64,000 bases of DNA from Talaromyces rugulosus (GCF_013368755.1 NC_049561.1:2418001-2482000); one strand, 5' to 3'. Shown: positions 43,920 through 55,357, counted from the stretch's first letter. Notes: a model not told the origin generated them from the letters alone. Numbers and translations are program-made.

Positions 43920-45054
43920 CTACTTTTCTTCATGCTTGTTAGCCTTTGACGACTCTTCACAACACTCAGACTCAGGAGTGGTTCGTTCACTAATCTCTTC
44001 GGCGGTGTCGTGCAGTAACAGCTTCAGTAGCACAGCCAGTATTACCTTGTTTGTTTTCCTATCCTTTAACGTATATCGCAATTTGTGGTTTCGCTCGCTG
44101 ATATATTTTATCACTTGAAGATTGAAACCAGGAAGCCGAAGAGAGAAATCTAAATAATAAAAAAATTACATTAATATCTCTCTCGCTATGTAGATGACTT
44201 GGAGCAGTTGAGCTTACCGTTGAATCCTAAATACGGATTCCCAAAATCCACCAGATACTCCCTACCCTTTTCAAAAACGAACTCCTTGCGAGCATTCTCA
44301 TTCAAAAAATGCTTTCTCCGCTGAGCCTGGTCGTCGGGGATCTGGAATTTGCGTCTGATCTCTGCGCCAGTCCCGTCGGCCCCTTCTTCGACCACTTCAC
44401 TATGCATATCCAACGTCTCTTTCAACTTTTCCGGACTCGCCATCTCGCCAATACGAAAGTAATTCCAGGACGCAATGCCAGGACTGTACATATACGGCTT
44501 ATGCGCGTAAGGATCACCTTCCAGGGCCGGATCAATCGCCCATTTCACAATGTTCAGCGCGGTATTGAAGCCCGGCGGGATGTTGTCGCGGATCGGCTGA
44601 TCAAAGTCATTGCCGAAGAGGAGATCGGCGCCGCAGATGTCGTGCTTGGGTACGAAGCTGAAGCAGATGGAGTATTGGTCGTTTGTGTGAAGCGGATGCG
44701 AAAAGTACTCGCTGGTTGAGGGGGAGCCGTTCGGTAAGCCTTTTACATGCTGTCAGCCTTGGTGATAATGTCCCTCTTGGGGCCTCTTGGAGGGGGTGAT
44801 GCCAATATTCTCAAATGATACATGTAAAAACACACGCTGGAGAGAGTGTTACCTGTATAGCCTTGGATTCGCACGCAGACATTGACCGTGGCCTGCTCGT
44901 TTTCGAACCGCACGGTTTTGGGCGAGTTGACGGGGACGATCTGATGTGTCTTGACGTCGTACTCGGGCCCTGCTGTGACTCGAAGGCGATAGCTGGCCGT
45001 GTTGTTGCCTTCTTTGTTTTCTTGGTGCTGATGCTTGCCAAACAAACCGGACAT
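43920..45054 (-). CDS. DUF1769 (Duc1-type) protein
   Basis: Exons 45054-44853, 44739-44218 and 44149-43920 give 317 aa. The family's motifs appear in order: YRLRVTAGPEYD early, DICGADLLFGNDFDQPIRDNIPPGFN in the middle, IVKWAIDPALEGDPY, and PYLGFNDFSLRLPGF across the last intron. The intron joins were chosen because they restore these motifs. The best-studied relative is fission yeast Duc1, which sits at the cell cortex and binds phosphoinositide; that role for this copy is an inference. The tail after about residue 265 is charged, with NKVILAVLLKLLL and then a Glu/Ser-rich end. No membrane helix is certain. Confidence 0.87.
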
Positions 45055-45553
45055 GGTGATGCAATTCGCTAATGTCGCTTTCTATTCGATGTCGGAATGG
45101 ATCACGTTCAGACGACTAGGCGTGCTGCTTCTTGTCTTGGTTTTTCTTATTGATTCTCCGTAAATAAATTCAGATTAAAGTCAAGAAGCAGGTCGAGCCT
45201 CGAAGCATGGGAGGTTGGATTATTCTCCAGACAGCCAGAGCGCACGACGTCATCAATGCCGATCCACCGCGAGTTTATTTCTTGTTCTCCATAAACGAAG
45301 GGCTCTTGTATTGGGCAATTCTATTGCCGCTTAATTAACACACATTATTTCTCGTTCCTAATGTCAATATACTTCATTATACATAACGACTCTAGCAGGA
45401 TGCAACTCTTTGTAAGAATAAATGCTGTTGCCCTTTTGAGTCTAGCGTCGGGGTTCCCATGGACGTCAAACAACCCCGAACAATCACCACAGCCTTAACT
45501 TTCTAATCCTGAAATCTTCCTCCCATGGGCTCCACGTTGATATCAATCTTATA
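45055..45553. promoter_or_regulatory. Divergent promoter region: DUF1769 gene and Zn2Cys6 gene
   Basis: A 499-bp spacer between two divergent starts. It is moderately AT-rich and I see no further feature. Confidence 0.5.
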
Positions 45554-47874
45554 ATGTCCGCTAAACGACGGAATGGCTTGCTCTCCTCCTGTGAGCCTTG
45601 CAGACTGTCGAAACTCCGCTGTGACCACCTCACTCCCGTGTGCGGACGATGTCTCCAGAAGGGCCAAAGCAATGCATGCAACTATCATCCAGCACCGTTG
45701 ACTCGGAGTAAAATTTTCGATAGCCTCGAGCCTATAAGGACTAGAAAGAAAAGTAAGAGGCCGTCTATTTTTCGGGAAAGGGGCAAAAAACTGGCCAATC
45801 TCCGACAAGTATACCGAACATCGGCTGCAAGTGACCCTGAACAAACTACTCCAAGCCAGTATGATAATCCGGCCCAGAATCAAGCTTCTATCTTTGCTGG
45901 CGGTTTTTTTGGCCCTTCAAACTGCTTGGCCGCGTTTGAGGAGCCGGAACATAACTGCAACTCTAGCACAAACGTGTGTGTCAAAACAGAAACGCTTCCT
46001 GTAGATTCTGATCAAATCGAGTCCGGAGCGAGGATCGTAGCTCTGTTGGAGGATTTACCCATTTACCACCGTTTGCTCGACTTTCGCTACTCGACCTGCA
46101 AGCCCTGGGTATTTAGTCAAAGGCTGTCAAACGAAGTGATCATGCCGCTTTACGCTCTACGGGATGAGTTGCATCAGTTATCATCAAAAGCTGACAAGTC
46201 TTTGAGGAAAAACGCTTTTTCCTTGTCAAGAAAACTTTTTGAGAACACTGCCAACCCAGTAGAGTCTCGCCGAAACATGACACCTTCTGAATACTTCTCG
46301 TCGACTGCAAGGCGATGGGAGACTATTGGATTAATGTTTTCGTGGTTGGCTTCTGCAATGATGCTGATTCCTGATGAACATGAATGTCTTCAATTAAAGG
46401 ATGGGCTGATTGATAAGCATGAGCTGAAAAATGTCGCTGTCGAGGCTGCAGAAACCTGTCTAGCCTTTTGCGATGACGTTGGTGCTATGACTGATCCTTT
46501 ATCATGGCTGCTGCTCCGGAATACACTGATGCTTGATGCAGTCTATGGACAGAGCCGTAAAGTCCCTTATTCCCAGCTTTTTATATTGGCTGGTTTCTAA
46601 CTTTCTTTCTCTTTAGACTTGAGACCATGGCGAAAATTAGGCGACTTGGCAAACATGGTCTTCGCTTTAGGTTGGCACCAGCCCCAAGAACCAGATTGTC
46701 TGAATATTCCATTCTTCCTCTGTGAAATCCGCAAACGTGTCATGGTTGCAGCATATGCATTGGATAAAGAGCTAGCTACACATCTCGGCCGACCCCCTCG
46801 GATTGCATGGCAATATTGCAATATACAACTTCCTCTTGATCTTTCCTTTGACGACATTTTTGCTGCTTCAACTAGCGAAGACCAAGAAAAGTATTACCTG
46901 CAGAAGATCGGACCTGATGGGTGGAATATCGACGGCCAGATCAACTCGGGATCTCGTGGGAGATTGAAACTGATGTTCTCGACGATACGAGAAAAAATCC
47001 TCGAGGTATCGCTGTCGCCTCATTCGGGTAACAAGGTCCAGAAATTGCTGTATGTCTGACCTCCAATTTTTTTTTGGCTCCAGGAGCTACTTGTGCTAAA
47101 TCAATGATAGGGAAATTTATGCGGAGCACCAGCAGATGCGTTGGAATTTGCCGCCATCGCTGGATTTCCAATGTAACTTGCTTCCAGAGGCTACTTTCAT
47201 CAACCCCGATTCAACAGGAGAATCCATTGCCAATGTCCATCTGGAATTTCTCAACAACGACTTTATGATCTACCGTACTCTTGCAAAGCAAACAGGCAGG
47301 GTTCAAAATAAAGATAGTTTCTTGAAACTGGCGCAAGAAATCCTAAGCAAATTGTTATCGATCATCTCTCGTGCTGTTTCCGAGCGTGGCTATTGTAACT
47401 CACCACGGAATGCAAGTCTGTTTCCAAGAGCCCGAAAGTGCCACTTATTAATGTTTAATCTAGCTTCACTATATCGGCCTCCCATGCGCCGGCGTCCTTG
47501 CACGCGAGCTTCTTCAACAATCTCGGCACCAACAACAACAACAGCCACCTCTTCCTCGGTCCGAAATCGTACAAAACCTGACCATTTTCGCATCTCATTT
47601 AGAGAACTGTCTTGATGCAGAGGGGAATGACGTTATTACCAAGAGAGGTCTCGACGCCATTCGCGGTATCCTTGCTCGCGTCCTTGCACCTATGGATGGT
47701 TCCGACACATCCTTGTCAGCACCACAGCATGATACGAATGGAATGTCGCCGATGGGAAGCACTGCTTTTCTGCAGCATGGTTCAGACGTCGCTGATGATT
47801 TTGACCTGGAGATGATGGCGGAACTTGACAGCATCGACTGGGCTCAAGAGTCGCTACTTTTGAATTTTACATGA
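45554..47874 (+). CDS. Zn2Cys6 transcription factor with apparent GC-AG intron
   Basis: Exons 45554-46556, 46617-47049, 47111-47411 and 47464-47874 give 715 aa. The zinc cluster is CEPCRLSKLRC, C-x5-C, C-x2-C, C-x8-C. The regulatory domain includes DLPIYHRLLDFRY, WRKLGDLANMVFALGWHQP, RKRVMVAAYALDKELA and LPPSLDF, all typical of one fungal family of regulators. To continue the conserved YIGLPCAGVLARELLQQSR block the last intron must end at 47463. The only in-phase donor is GCAAGT at 47412, the textbook GC donor. A normal GT donor would shift the frame. The acidic C-terminus (DDFDLEMMAELDSIDW) may be an activation region. Its target genes are unknown. Confidence 0.88.
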
Positions 47875-48162
47875 ATTTAGAGATAATCAAGGTGAAAGAT
47901 TTTCTATTATGCCGTTTATTGGATAATGTACATATACGAAATATAACGAGCGATTAGTCCAGTAACCCCCTTACGCCTGGAGATGCACAGATGATGAGCT
48001 TGAAGGAAAAACAAACAACGACGGCTGATTCTTATACAAAAACGTTCAGAACAAAAGAAAAATATATGGCAGGATAAATCACAAGAAATATCGACAACAT
48101 AGTACTCAACACTTCTAGAAAAGCATTGAAGGTATGTACTTCCAAGACGAGTGATCCCCTCC

Positions 48163-50475
48163 TCACCCGAACAAGCCTCCGCGGCGTTTTGGGGGAGATC
48201 GAGGCCCTGTCTGGCCAAAACCAGCTTCACTGGAAAGGCCAATGCCACTGTCAAGATTGCGATGGTCCTTTCCACGCCCGACGCGAATGTTGCTAAACAA
48301 ATGGCGACGAGAAGGCGTGGTAGCCTCGCTCCCAGGCAAAGGAAAAGGAAGCCCCGAATCGGTATCATCCGACGTAACGGAGCCCGGAGTATCCAACACG
48401 TTCGTGCCCTGGTCTGTAGCTCCGCGCCAAAATGGAGTCGGCGGTTCGCTTTGTGGTGTGGCAGCGTTGTGTGCCTCGCCTGGCAGAAGCCTCTGGTATT
48501 CAGAGCTCCAGTTGGAAAACTTCGTTTCCACTATCCGTTGTGTCTCTGCGATGGACCCTTTGTGTTCTTCTGGGATAACTGCATCGTATTTAGAACACAG
48601 TTCCTCGAAATCTTGCGCTTGAGACTCGATTTGGCTAGCGAGGGATTCGTTGGCGCGCTCCAGTCTTGCGGCCAGTTCTCGGGTCTCGGCAAGAGCTTGT
48701 GACAGCTTTTCTAGCTGTTCTGTCTGCACCTGGAAGCTTTTTAGCTTCTCGTCTTGCTCTTCCGAAGTCTCGGTAATTTGTTCTTCGAGAGAGTGAACCT
48801 CGGCCTGGGGCTGCTCATCATCTTGTTGCCGGGTGGTCACTGTTAACTGCCCTTCATATCTTCGACGGAAGTCTTCCTGTCTAGCTATTACCTGAGTCTC
48901 TAACTCGGCTATCCGCATTTCATACTGTTCGGCGCCAGTATTGAAAGTTTGCTCTAGATGCTCGATGGTTTCTTGATATCTCCTGTTTTCTTCGTGGTAT
49001 TTCGCAAGGCTTGTTTTAAACCTCTCAAGGGCGGTGTCCTTTCTATGGATATCGTTCTCTAGTCTCTGAACTAGCATCCTATTGTGCAGCATGTCCTGTG
49101 CCAAACTCTGGTTTTGTTCAGTCGTAGCCGCCACCCCTCTCGTTAGATCTTCTATCTGTGCTGTCTGTTGCTGGACGATACGAAGGGTGTCGTTATATTG
49201 CTGTGTTATGCTATTGTAGTCATTTGTGAGAATTTGCTTATCGTGTTGCACCTTCACAAATCCTTCGGCAACTTCCTTTAGCCGCGTCAGAAGATCATCC
49301 AGGGTTGCCTTGCCGTTACTAGGGTCCGATAGTGTACCTTCAGGCACAAGACTTTCTAGATATCGATGGGCAGAGAAGAAGGCCTCGTGCATGTTGTACA
49401 GCAATTCTTCGACATTGTTTCCCGCAAACCCCATGTTTGAAATTGCGATTCGTGTCTCTTCCAGGGACTTCATCGCATCGTAAAATTGTTGAAACATGAA
49501 TTCCATAATTGTCATCCCCAGGTGCATTAGCTCATCTGGTGTTTCTGGTACTTGAGGCAGCGTGGAACAGATTGCAGTGCCTATCTCGGTGTCTTGCAAT
49601 CGTTGCCAATGTTTGAAGAAATTTTCCTTTTGTTGTTGTCCGTCTTCGAGATCAGCAGAAACTCGTTGCAGTTCGAATGCGGTCTGCTCTTGGGGTGTCG
49701 CTTCTCTAGTCACATCTTCTTCTATGATGACCGGGTATGTAGCTGTATCGATGGGCCCTTGCACAGAGGGTTCATCTGGATGAGATAGTCGTAAGATGGG
49801 AGAATTTGACATCAAGATATCCTCGTCCATGATGCTGTCATCTACCACCATGGTGTCGAATTGGTCGGGTTGAGCGGCCGCAATATTTTGGACCGCCTGT
49901 CTCTCCTCCAATTCCTGTTTGAGCTGCGCAATATCTCTCTTAAAGTCTCGATCCTCATGTTCAAGAACATTCATATGATCGCTAAGGCCAGACCGGAAAA
50001 GCCTGCGCCGCATCCTGTTCTCAAGCCTTTGGCGCAGTGGCGTAAACTGAATGTTGACTGGAGCGTTGCCATTGTTGTCACTGTATGGGAGAACCGGGTC
50101 GATCAAGATATTATTATTGCCCTGTCTGGCCAGCGGCGCTGATCGCCGTGGTCCAACACCACGACGACGGCGACGACGGCTCGGCGTCGCAGGCTCCGGA
50201 TTAACATCCGACGCGTTTATAGTGGTGCGAGAGATGGCCGGGGTCAACCCGGTGTTGTTTCCCTGGGTAGCAGCCCTAGTAGTAGAGGGCCCAGGATCCG
50301 AAACGCGCACTCGCTTCGCGCTTCGGCGTGGTGTCGTTGGCCGTGTTGATGGCTGAGAAATGGTGGCCTCAGCTACCTGAGCCTGGCCTTCTTCCGCAGA
50401 CGAAGCCTGCCTAGATGGCGATGGTGAAGCACTACGGTGCCTCTTCAGTTTTCGGCTCGCGAAGCGAGTCAACAT
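48163..50475 (-). CDS. Long coiled-coil protein of unknown function
   Basis: One frame of 770 aa without introns. The first 140 residues are basic and Ser/Thr/Pro-rich, with likely nuclear localisation signals (SRRRRRRGVGPRRS). A long mostly helical part follows from about residue 155 to 660, with heptad-like coiled coils (DFKRDIAQLKQELEERQ, MLVQRLENDIHRKDTALE, LETQVIARQEDFRRRYE, ETRELAARLERANESL). The C-terminus is again Ser/Pro/Gly-rich and ends RRGGLFG. The layout suits a nuclear scaffold or spindle/kinetochore-associated protein, but I do not recognise a family. It stands at the border between the core genes and the AT-rich block to its right. Confidence 0.75.
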   Translation of the reverse strand: MLTRFASRKLKRHRSASPSPSRQASSAEEGQAQVAEATISQPSTRPTTPRRSAKRVRVSDPGPSTTRAATQGNNTGLTPAISRTTINASDVNPEPATPSRRRRRRGVGPRRSAPLARQGNNNILIDPVLPYSDNNGNAPVNIQFTPLRQRLENRMRRRLFRSGLSDHMNVLEHEDRDFKRDIAQLKQELEERQAVQNIAAAQPDQFDTMVVDDSIMDEDILMSNSPILRLSHPDEPSVQGPIDTATYPVIIEEDVTREATPQEQTAFELQRVSADLEDGQQQKENFFKHWQRLQDTEIGTAICSTLPQVPETPDELMHLGMTIMEFMFQQFYDAMKSLEETRIAISNMGFAGNNVEELLYNMHEAFFSAHRYLESLVPEGTLSDPSNGKATLDDLLTRLKEVAEGFVKVQHDKQILTNDYNSITQQYNDTLRIVQQQTAQIEDLTRGVAATTEQNQSLAQDMLHNRMLVQRLENDIHRKDTALERFKTSLAKYHEENRRYQETIEHLEQTFNTGAEQYEMRIAELETQVIARQEDFRRRYEGQLTVTTRQQDDEQPQAEVHSLEEQITETSEEQDEKLKSFQVQTEQLEKLSQALAETRELAARLERANESLASQIESQAQDFEELCSKYDAVIPEEHKGSIAETQRIVETKFSNWSSEYQRLLPGEAHNAATPQSEPPTPFWRGATDQGTNVLDTPGSVTSDDTDSGLPFPLPGSEATTPSRRHLFSNIRVGRGKDHRNLDSGIGLSSEAGFGQTGPRSPPKRRGGLFG

Positions 50476-51512
50476 GATGAAAAGTGAAAAACAAAAGCAA
50501 AAACGCGTCTTGTTTTCTGTTCAAATGTTCAAATGTTTTCTATGGGTGTGGTCAGTAATGAACCGCGTTGTGTTGGTAAGGGGGAAACATACCTAGTTGT
50601 ATACCTTGTATTCAAAATGAATAAATAAAATCTTGTATATATAGGATGGCTTGTGTATATAAGAAGTATATCATGGAAAAGAAAACTTTCCATCAGCCAG
50701 GGGGGGATTCCACGCGTATAAATAGACGGCTAGGGCGTCTCCGGAGCGTGACAGAGAAAAGAAGGAGGAGGAGGAAGAAGAGGGAAAAAAACGCGCCAGT
50801 TCTTTCAGCAAGTCCTTAACAAAGTGTTGAAACTGGCCCGGTGCCTACTTTGTTCAAGTCAACAAACGCGTTCATATCAAATTGGTTAGCAAGGGATCTA
50901 CTAAACGGAGCAGCAAACCCTCTGACAAAGCGCTTAACCAACTAACTAGTGGTTTTTAGTCAAGCCACCATGCAGGCAGCAGTGTTGACTAAACACCTCA
51001 CAGCCAAGCATTGCAAACAAAGGACACAAGTCTCATGTAGCTAGTGCTTAGCACGGACTTTGTTCAAGATTTCCAGATTAGGAAATAGTAAACAAACCCT
51101 GAGTGGGGCGCGGGGCCCACATTTGCATTGTATGTTCTACAGCCCCATTGTGATCAATGACATTAATGTTATTCAGCTTTATTCCATTGTTTTTAAATCT
51201 TCCTTGTTGGTTTGTTCTATTGCTTTGCTTTGTGTTTATATTTCTAATTTTAGTTTTAGTACCTGGTAGTCTGATCAGCGTTGCTGTACATGTAGTTGTA
51301 TTTGTCGTTCTGTAGACTTTTATGTTCAAAATATTCTCTATCAAATTCGACTACGTTATCTATTACTTCGCTCAACAACATAAATGCAGGCCGAGTCTCT
51401 ATTCAAGTATGGATAGTAGATTGATAACAAAAAGACGTGTATTAAGTCAACTATGGCTATGCCCCGCAAAGTACTCCTACTCTGTGCTGTAAATAATTTA
51501 ACAAAAAGGAAT
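50476..51512. other. Spacer at the start of the accessory block
   Basis: The right part is the 3' flank of the HGGN-family gene at 51513, and the left part is the promoter of the coiled-coil gene. Short words such as CTTTGTTCAAG recur (near 50846 and 51056), but no gene is supported. Confidence 0.5.
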
Positions 51513-52448
51513 TTATGGAAGTAGTCGCACATTTCGATGCTGATAACGTTGTTCCCCATCTGTGAATGGGTTGACTGTATCGTGCACCGTAACGCGCCTC
51601 TGGTCCATTATCGGCTGTAACCATTCCGTGATGATTCCATCGCATTCCTGGATGAGTAGGGTGTTCAAATCGGAATGGTGCTCGAAATAGTACACCTTTT
51701 CTTTACTACGCCGATTGAAAGCCCTAATCACTTCCGGGGGTGCATCCTGTATTTCCCGTTGAAAAAACACAAGATCCGGCTGTCCATACAGCCGGTCCAG
51801 CGCGATTCGGACGTGGACTTCTTCATCCATTGCAACACGACCATCGGGTGCCATGTTGTATTCGTACTCAATACATGCCAGGTCCAGCTTAACATCATCG
51901 TGCTCCCGCTGAGTCACTCGGTTTTGTACATCGGGCTCGTCTTCCGAAACGCTGCCAACGGCAACCAGCTGGTTCCAACGCGACCTGAAAAGAACCTTTA
52001 GCATGACTGACAAATCGTGTTTGACACCACGGAGTTCGGAGGATATTATGTGAGATCGAGTACGGCCTTCATAAACGCCAACATCGTTGGGTGTCGACGT
52101 GGTTGCAAGCGAGCGTCGAATGTCTGTTATCTGGCCGTAGACATCTAGGAAATAATCCTTGTCATCTATGCACTCTTCACCCTCGCTGTCGCTCATTGTT
52201 GCTGGGTCATATGCATGTATACTTGAGCCAGTAGAGGGTATCGACGCGGGGAAATAAGGGCCTGAATACGCATCGCTATCAACATCAGGGCTGTCAACAT
52301 CGGGGCTGTCAACATCGGGGCTATCAGCACCAGGGATATGAAAACCAGGTGTGTCAACAACACTTGCGCTAGACTCCCCTGAAGAAGACATGGTTGAACG
52401 CTGGAACTCTTCGTAAGTTTCCCCGGGCAATTGATGTCTCATACCCAT
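51513..52448 (-). CDS. HGGN-family protein, long member with DSPDV repeats
   Basis: A single frame of 311 aa. The N-terminal 140 residues are acidic and low complexity and include three tandem DSPDV units at about residues 42-56. The C-terminal part aligns by eye with the two smaller genes to its right. All three have a His followed by small or acidic residues and V-x-x-D-L (here REHDDVKLDL near residue 183), then a YG, then PP-x-V-I-x-AFN-x-R (residues 237-247), then a closing CD-x-IIT-x-WL (residues 269-277). I know no function. It is the most diverged of the three and lacks the HGG core. Confidence 0.7.
   Translation of the reverse strand: MGMRHQLPGETYEEFQRSTMSSSGESSASVVDTPGFHIPGADSPDVDSPDVDSPDVDSDAYSGPYFPASIPSTGSSIHAYDPATMSDSEGEECIDDKDYFLDVYGQITDIRRSLATTSTPNDVGVYEGRTRSHIISSELRGVKHDLSVMLKVLFRSRWNQLVAVGSVSEDEPDVQNRVTQREHDDVKLDLACIEYEYNMAPDGRVAMDEEVHVRIALDRLYGQPDLVFFQREIQDAPPEVIRAFNRRSKEKVYYFEHHSDLNTLLIQECDGIITEWLQPIMDQRRVTVHDTVNPFTDGEQRYQHRNVRLLP
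52268..52325 (-). repeat. 15-bp tandem repeat encoding DSPDV
   Basis: Units like AACATCGGGGCTGTC are repeated head to tail about three to four times, in frame within the gene at 51513-52448. The last two units are almost identical, which points to recent expansion. Confidence 0.75.
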
Positions 52449-53468
52449 CTTGAATGTAATAGGAAAATGGTATCGAGAAGGGCAGACAGGAAAATTGAGA
52501 CGAGTGGTTTTGATGCTTTTAAAAATTGTTCTTCACTACTACATAAAGTCCATACTTATGGTTGAGATTAATGACTACGCCTCTTTTTTGGGCGGAGGAG
52601 GCAGTGGCAAACGAGCTTCACATATGACCTTTAGATAGTTTTATTTCATTTTTGCTGCAAGAAATGAGATAAATTGATGGAAAATCATTGATGCATTTTG
52701 TGATTCAAAGATACATATTTCTAAGCTCAAAAACGACTCTTTATCTCGACAATCCAGCCACGTCTTTGAGAGATTTGACTAAAGAAGTAGACATAGACTT
52801 GAAACAAAAAACAACATCTTGCAAGCTGATTTTACTTGATCTCATTATATTTAAATTTTCCATATTAACTGATGCTCATTCCTTGAATGTACTAAAATAT
52901 TAAAAAATTGGCCATTTGGCGCGCCCAAAACAATACACGTATAAAAATTGCATATATTTATCCATTGTACCCCCGACCTAACTTCCATTTTTTCAATTGT
53001 ATATATAGCCCCTCAAAGAGAAAACCAAGATTTCAATATCTCTGAAGCCCCTCAAAGATATACCATTGTACCACGCGTGTAAGAGTCTTGTATTTCCCTA
53101 AAGTTTCACGTGCCGTATTTCAAATAGTTCTAAAGGTATATTTTGATAAGGATGGACGACTACGTCAATTAACACAGCGAGGAACTTCGTAAGTTGCATG
53201 AGCTTACATAACAGTGTTATGTAGTTGACACGGATGAGTCCACATCAATCAAATTGATATATACATCAAGATGTAAATTATATTTCTAGTCAGTGTTTTC
53301 CAAAACTAGTAAGTGTCTCTGCCCATATCCCGCAACCAGGTTATTGACCGAGTGTGGTGGCCTTCTGGAACGTCACGGAGTGCTGCAGATATTACCGAAA
53401 CCTGTGGCCGGGTAGAACCCTCAGGTATAGGGAATTTAGCCTTACATCTAGCTGAATACAAACCACCA
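52449..53468. other. AT-rich spacer with short direct repeats
   Basis: No gene is supported. A 13-bp word AGCCCCTCAAAGA occurs exactly at 53007-53019 and 53046-53058, and CCATTGTACC at 52962-52971 and 53063-53072. These may be remains of a small duplicated element. Confidence 0.5.
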
Positions 53469-54322
53469 TTAAATAGGATTTCCCCTCATATCTATTGGCA
53501 TCTCCTTGCCCGAGCCAAGCCGTTTTGAAATACGTCGGTCTCTGGGACCAAATTTGGCCTCGTAGATTCGACCAAACTTAGTACTATACCAATTCACCGC
53601 CTGCTCATCTAGACAATGATCGAAAATATCATTATTGACCTCCAAGTATCCTCTCATCATAGCCACCCAAGCCTCCAGTGACATGCCCCATGCAGAAAAG
53701 CCGATGTCTTTTTCTTCGTCGATTGCAGCCTTAATAAAGCTTTCAACCAGTGCTGCTTCTAATGGGTAGTGTAAATTGCCATAGGTATCAAATTGTTTTA
53801 TTATCTCCGTGTCATTTACTTTGTTCGAGGACTGGCGAATTTCTTGTAGAGAAAAATGCGTAAAGGAGTTTGGAAAAAGGTACAGCTGCGTGCCCTTTCC
53901 AGCTGAATGGCCGGGTGGGTAATCAAATACTGCACAAGATCGATCCAGTCGTATATAGCCGGCATTTATTTCTTCCAACATCTTTTGTGGGTTTGGATGA
54001 CGCTCCATGATTTCAGGGGGAGGGGTGCGATTCGGGACCGTTTGGACAAACCCCGCACTATTGAGCTTTTCAATCGCAGCTGTGTAGTCGTCGTCTTGCA
54101 CCACAAATATGGTGGCCTAAAGGACCAGGAATATGTTAGCAGGAACGAGGAAGAATTGAATGTTTTACTCTCAATGGTACAAGTTCTTACACCAATGCAT
54201 ATAGGGACTCCAAGATAGCCCATTGCGATCGCCCCCCAAGGAATCACAGTGAGAGGTTGAAGTATTGTGTTGAGTTCCACTGAAAGGTAGTCAGGCTCGG
54301 TCTCTCTCGGGCGCCTAAACAT
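53469..54322 (-). CDS. Uncharacterised 259-aa fungal protein
   Basis: Exons 54322-54191 and 54116-53469 give 259 aa. Splicing joins GYLGVPICIG to ATIFVVQDDDYTAAIEKL, making a continuous beta-strand/helix pattern. Further blocks are NSAGFVQTVPNRTPPPEI, a DYPPGHSAGKGTQLYLFP stretch, and a helical C-terminus (LEAALVESFIKAAIDEE, WGMSLEAWVAMMRGYLEV). From memory, similar proteins form an expanded family of unknown function in Eurotiales; I cannot confirm this here. It lies between members of the HGGN family on the same strand. The intact frame argues against a pseudogene. Confidence 0.72.
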
Positions 54323-54739
54323 CGTTGCAGCACTTTTCGCGTAACATAGAAATATAACACGATCAAGATTTTCGCCATGCAAGCTTAGAAATCGAGAACA
54401 GATTGATGTGGCGTCGGAGCAACTCTGGATACGTCACGATTCTCTGGATCTTGCATCACGAGGGTGGAACCCACCAGCCACGACCTTTCGTCAAGGGCCT
54501 GGATTTGCCCTGTTTATGATCATCTTGTAGACGTTAGTATAACAATACTCTAAACAGCTTATAATAGAAAATAGAAAAGACCCTTTCGTAATATATATAT
54601 CTTAAAATAGATTATTTTATTGATTTTTAGTAATTAATTAATAGAGTGTTATTTTGTAAAGAGATGGCACTAGAGCAAAATTAACAGGGAAGACTGTCCA
54701 CTTTCCAGAGTCCATCCATTTACAATTCCGAGTTAAATA
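54323..54739. other. AT-rich spacer
   Basis: Promoter side of the 259-aa gene followed by a very AT-rich core (about 54540-54660). No gene is seen. Confidence 0.55.
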
Positions 54740-55357
54740 CTATGACCTTATTGTTGTTTGTGCCACCAGTCGCTGGTGTTGCTCCTTGATCTCTTTGTCG
54801 ACTTTGGCGCGCAAATCAGGGTTGGTTGTCAGGTTCATTAACCAGAAATCAACAATCTCGTCACAGAGCTTGATTTTTGATTTAAAATTCCGATTGCTAA
54901 TGTCGGGATCAAGGCGAATTAGATCGCCCCTGCGGTCAAGGCTATCAACAACCTCCACTGGTGCTTTGTGTAAATAACGCCTAATATAGGTTGCATCATA
55001 CCCATATACGTACTTGAATCCTGTAGATACGTTGGTCAACTGAAACACACTGGAATTTGTATTACGAAGGTGTTGGACGATCTCAAGATCACGTTTCACA
55101 TTGCCACCATGTCTGAAAAGACATTTTTCCACACAGTCCCCGATGTCAACCAGCTTGCCAACATAATCTAGTTCATAGGTGCAGGAATTCTGGTACCATT
55201 CCTGCACTTCGTTGAAATCTCGCTTGATTTTCGACCCTTCTGACTCTAAAGAATCTATTTCTTGACGTAGTTTCAAATTTTCTGACTCGGCCTGGTCGAT
55301 GCTCTGGTAAAGGCGATCAAGTAAATCAAAATTTCCTTGGTTCTTCATGTTGCTCAC
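54740..55357 (-). CDS. HGGN-family protein, 205 aa
   Basis: A single frame of 205 aa. The N-terminus (NQGNFDLLDRLYQSIDQ) resembles that of the gene at 56396-56953 and leads into a coiled coil. The core reads KCLFRHGGNVKRDLEIVQHL near residues 78-97; the Lys at 78 takes the place of the Arg of an R-x4-H motif. It continues with YGYDATY, APVEVVDSLDRRGDLIRL and a closing LCDEIVDFWL. The same order of blocks occurs in both neighbours. There is no signal peptide or membrane helix, so it is probably a soluble helical protein. Function unknown. Confidence 0.75.
   Translation of the reverse strand: MSNMKNQGNFDLLDRLYQSIDQAESENLKLRQEIDSLESEGSKIKRDFNEVQEWYQNSCTYELDYVGKLVDIGDCVEKCLFRHGGNVKRDLEIVQHLRNTNSSVFQLTNVSTGFKYVYGYDATYIRRYLHKAPVEVVDSLDRRGDLIRLDPDISNRNFKSKIKLCDEIVDFWLMNLTTNPDLRAKVDKEIKEQHQRLVAQTTIRS

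Noticed and set aside
46557..47463. Frameshifted pseudogene in the Zn2Cys6 gene
   Set aside because: The apparent frame changes are all explained by three introns, one with a GC donor; the full model is 715 aa and in frame.
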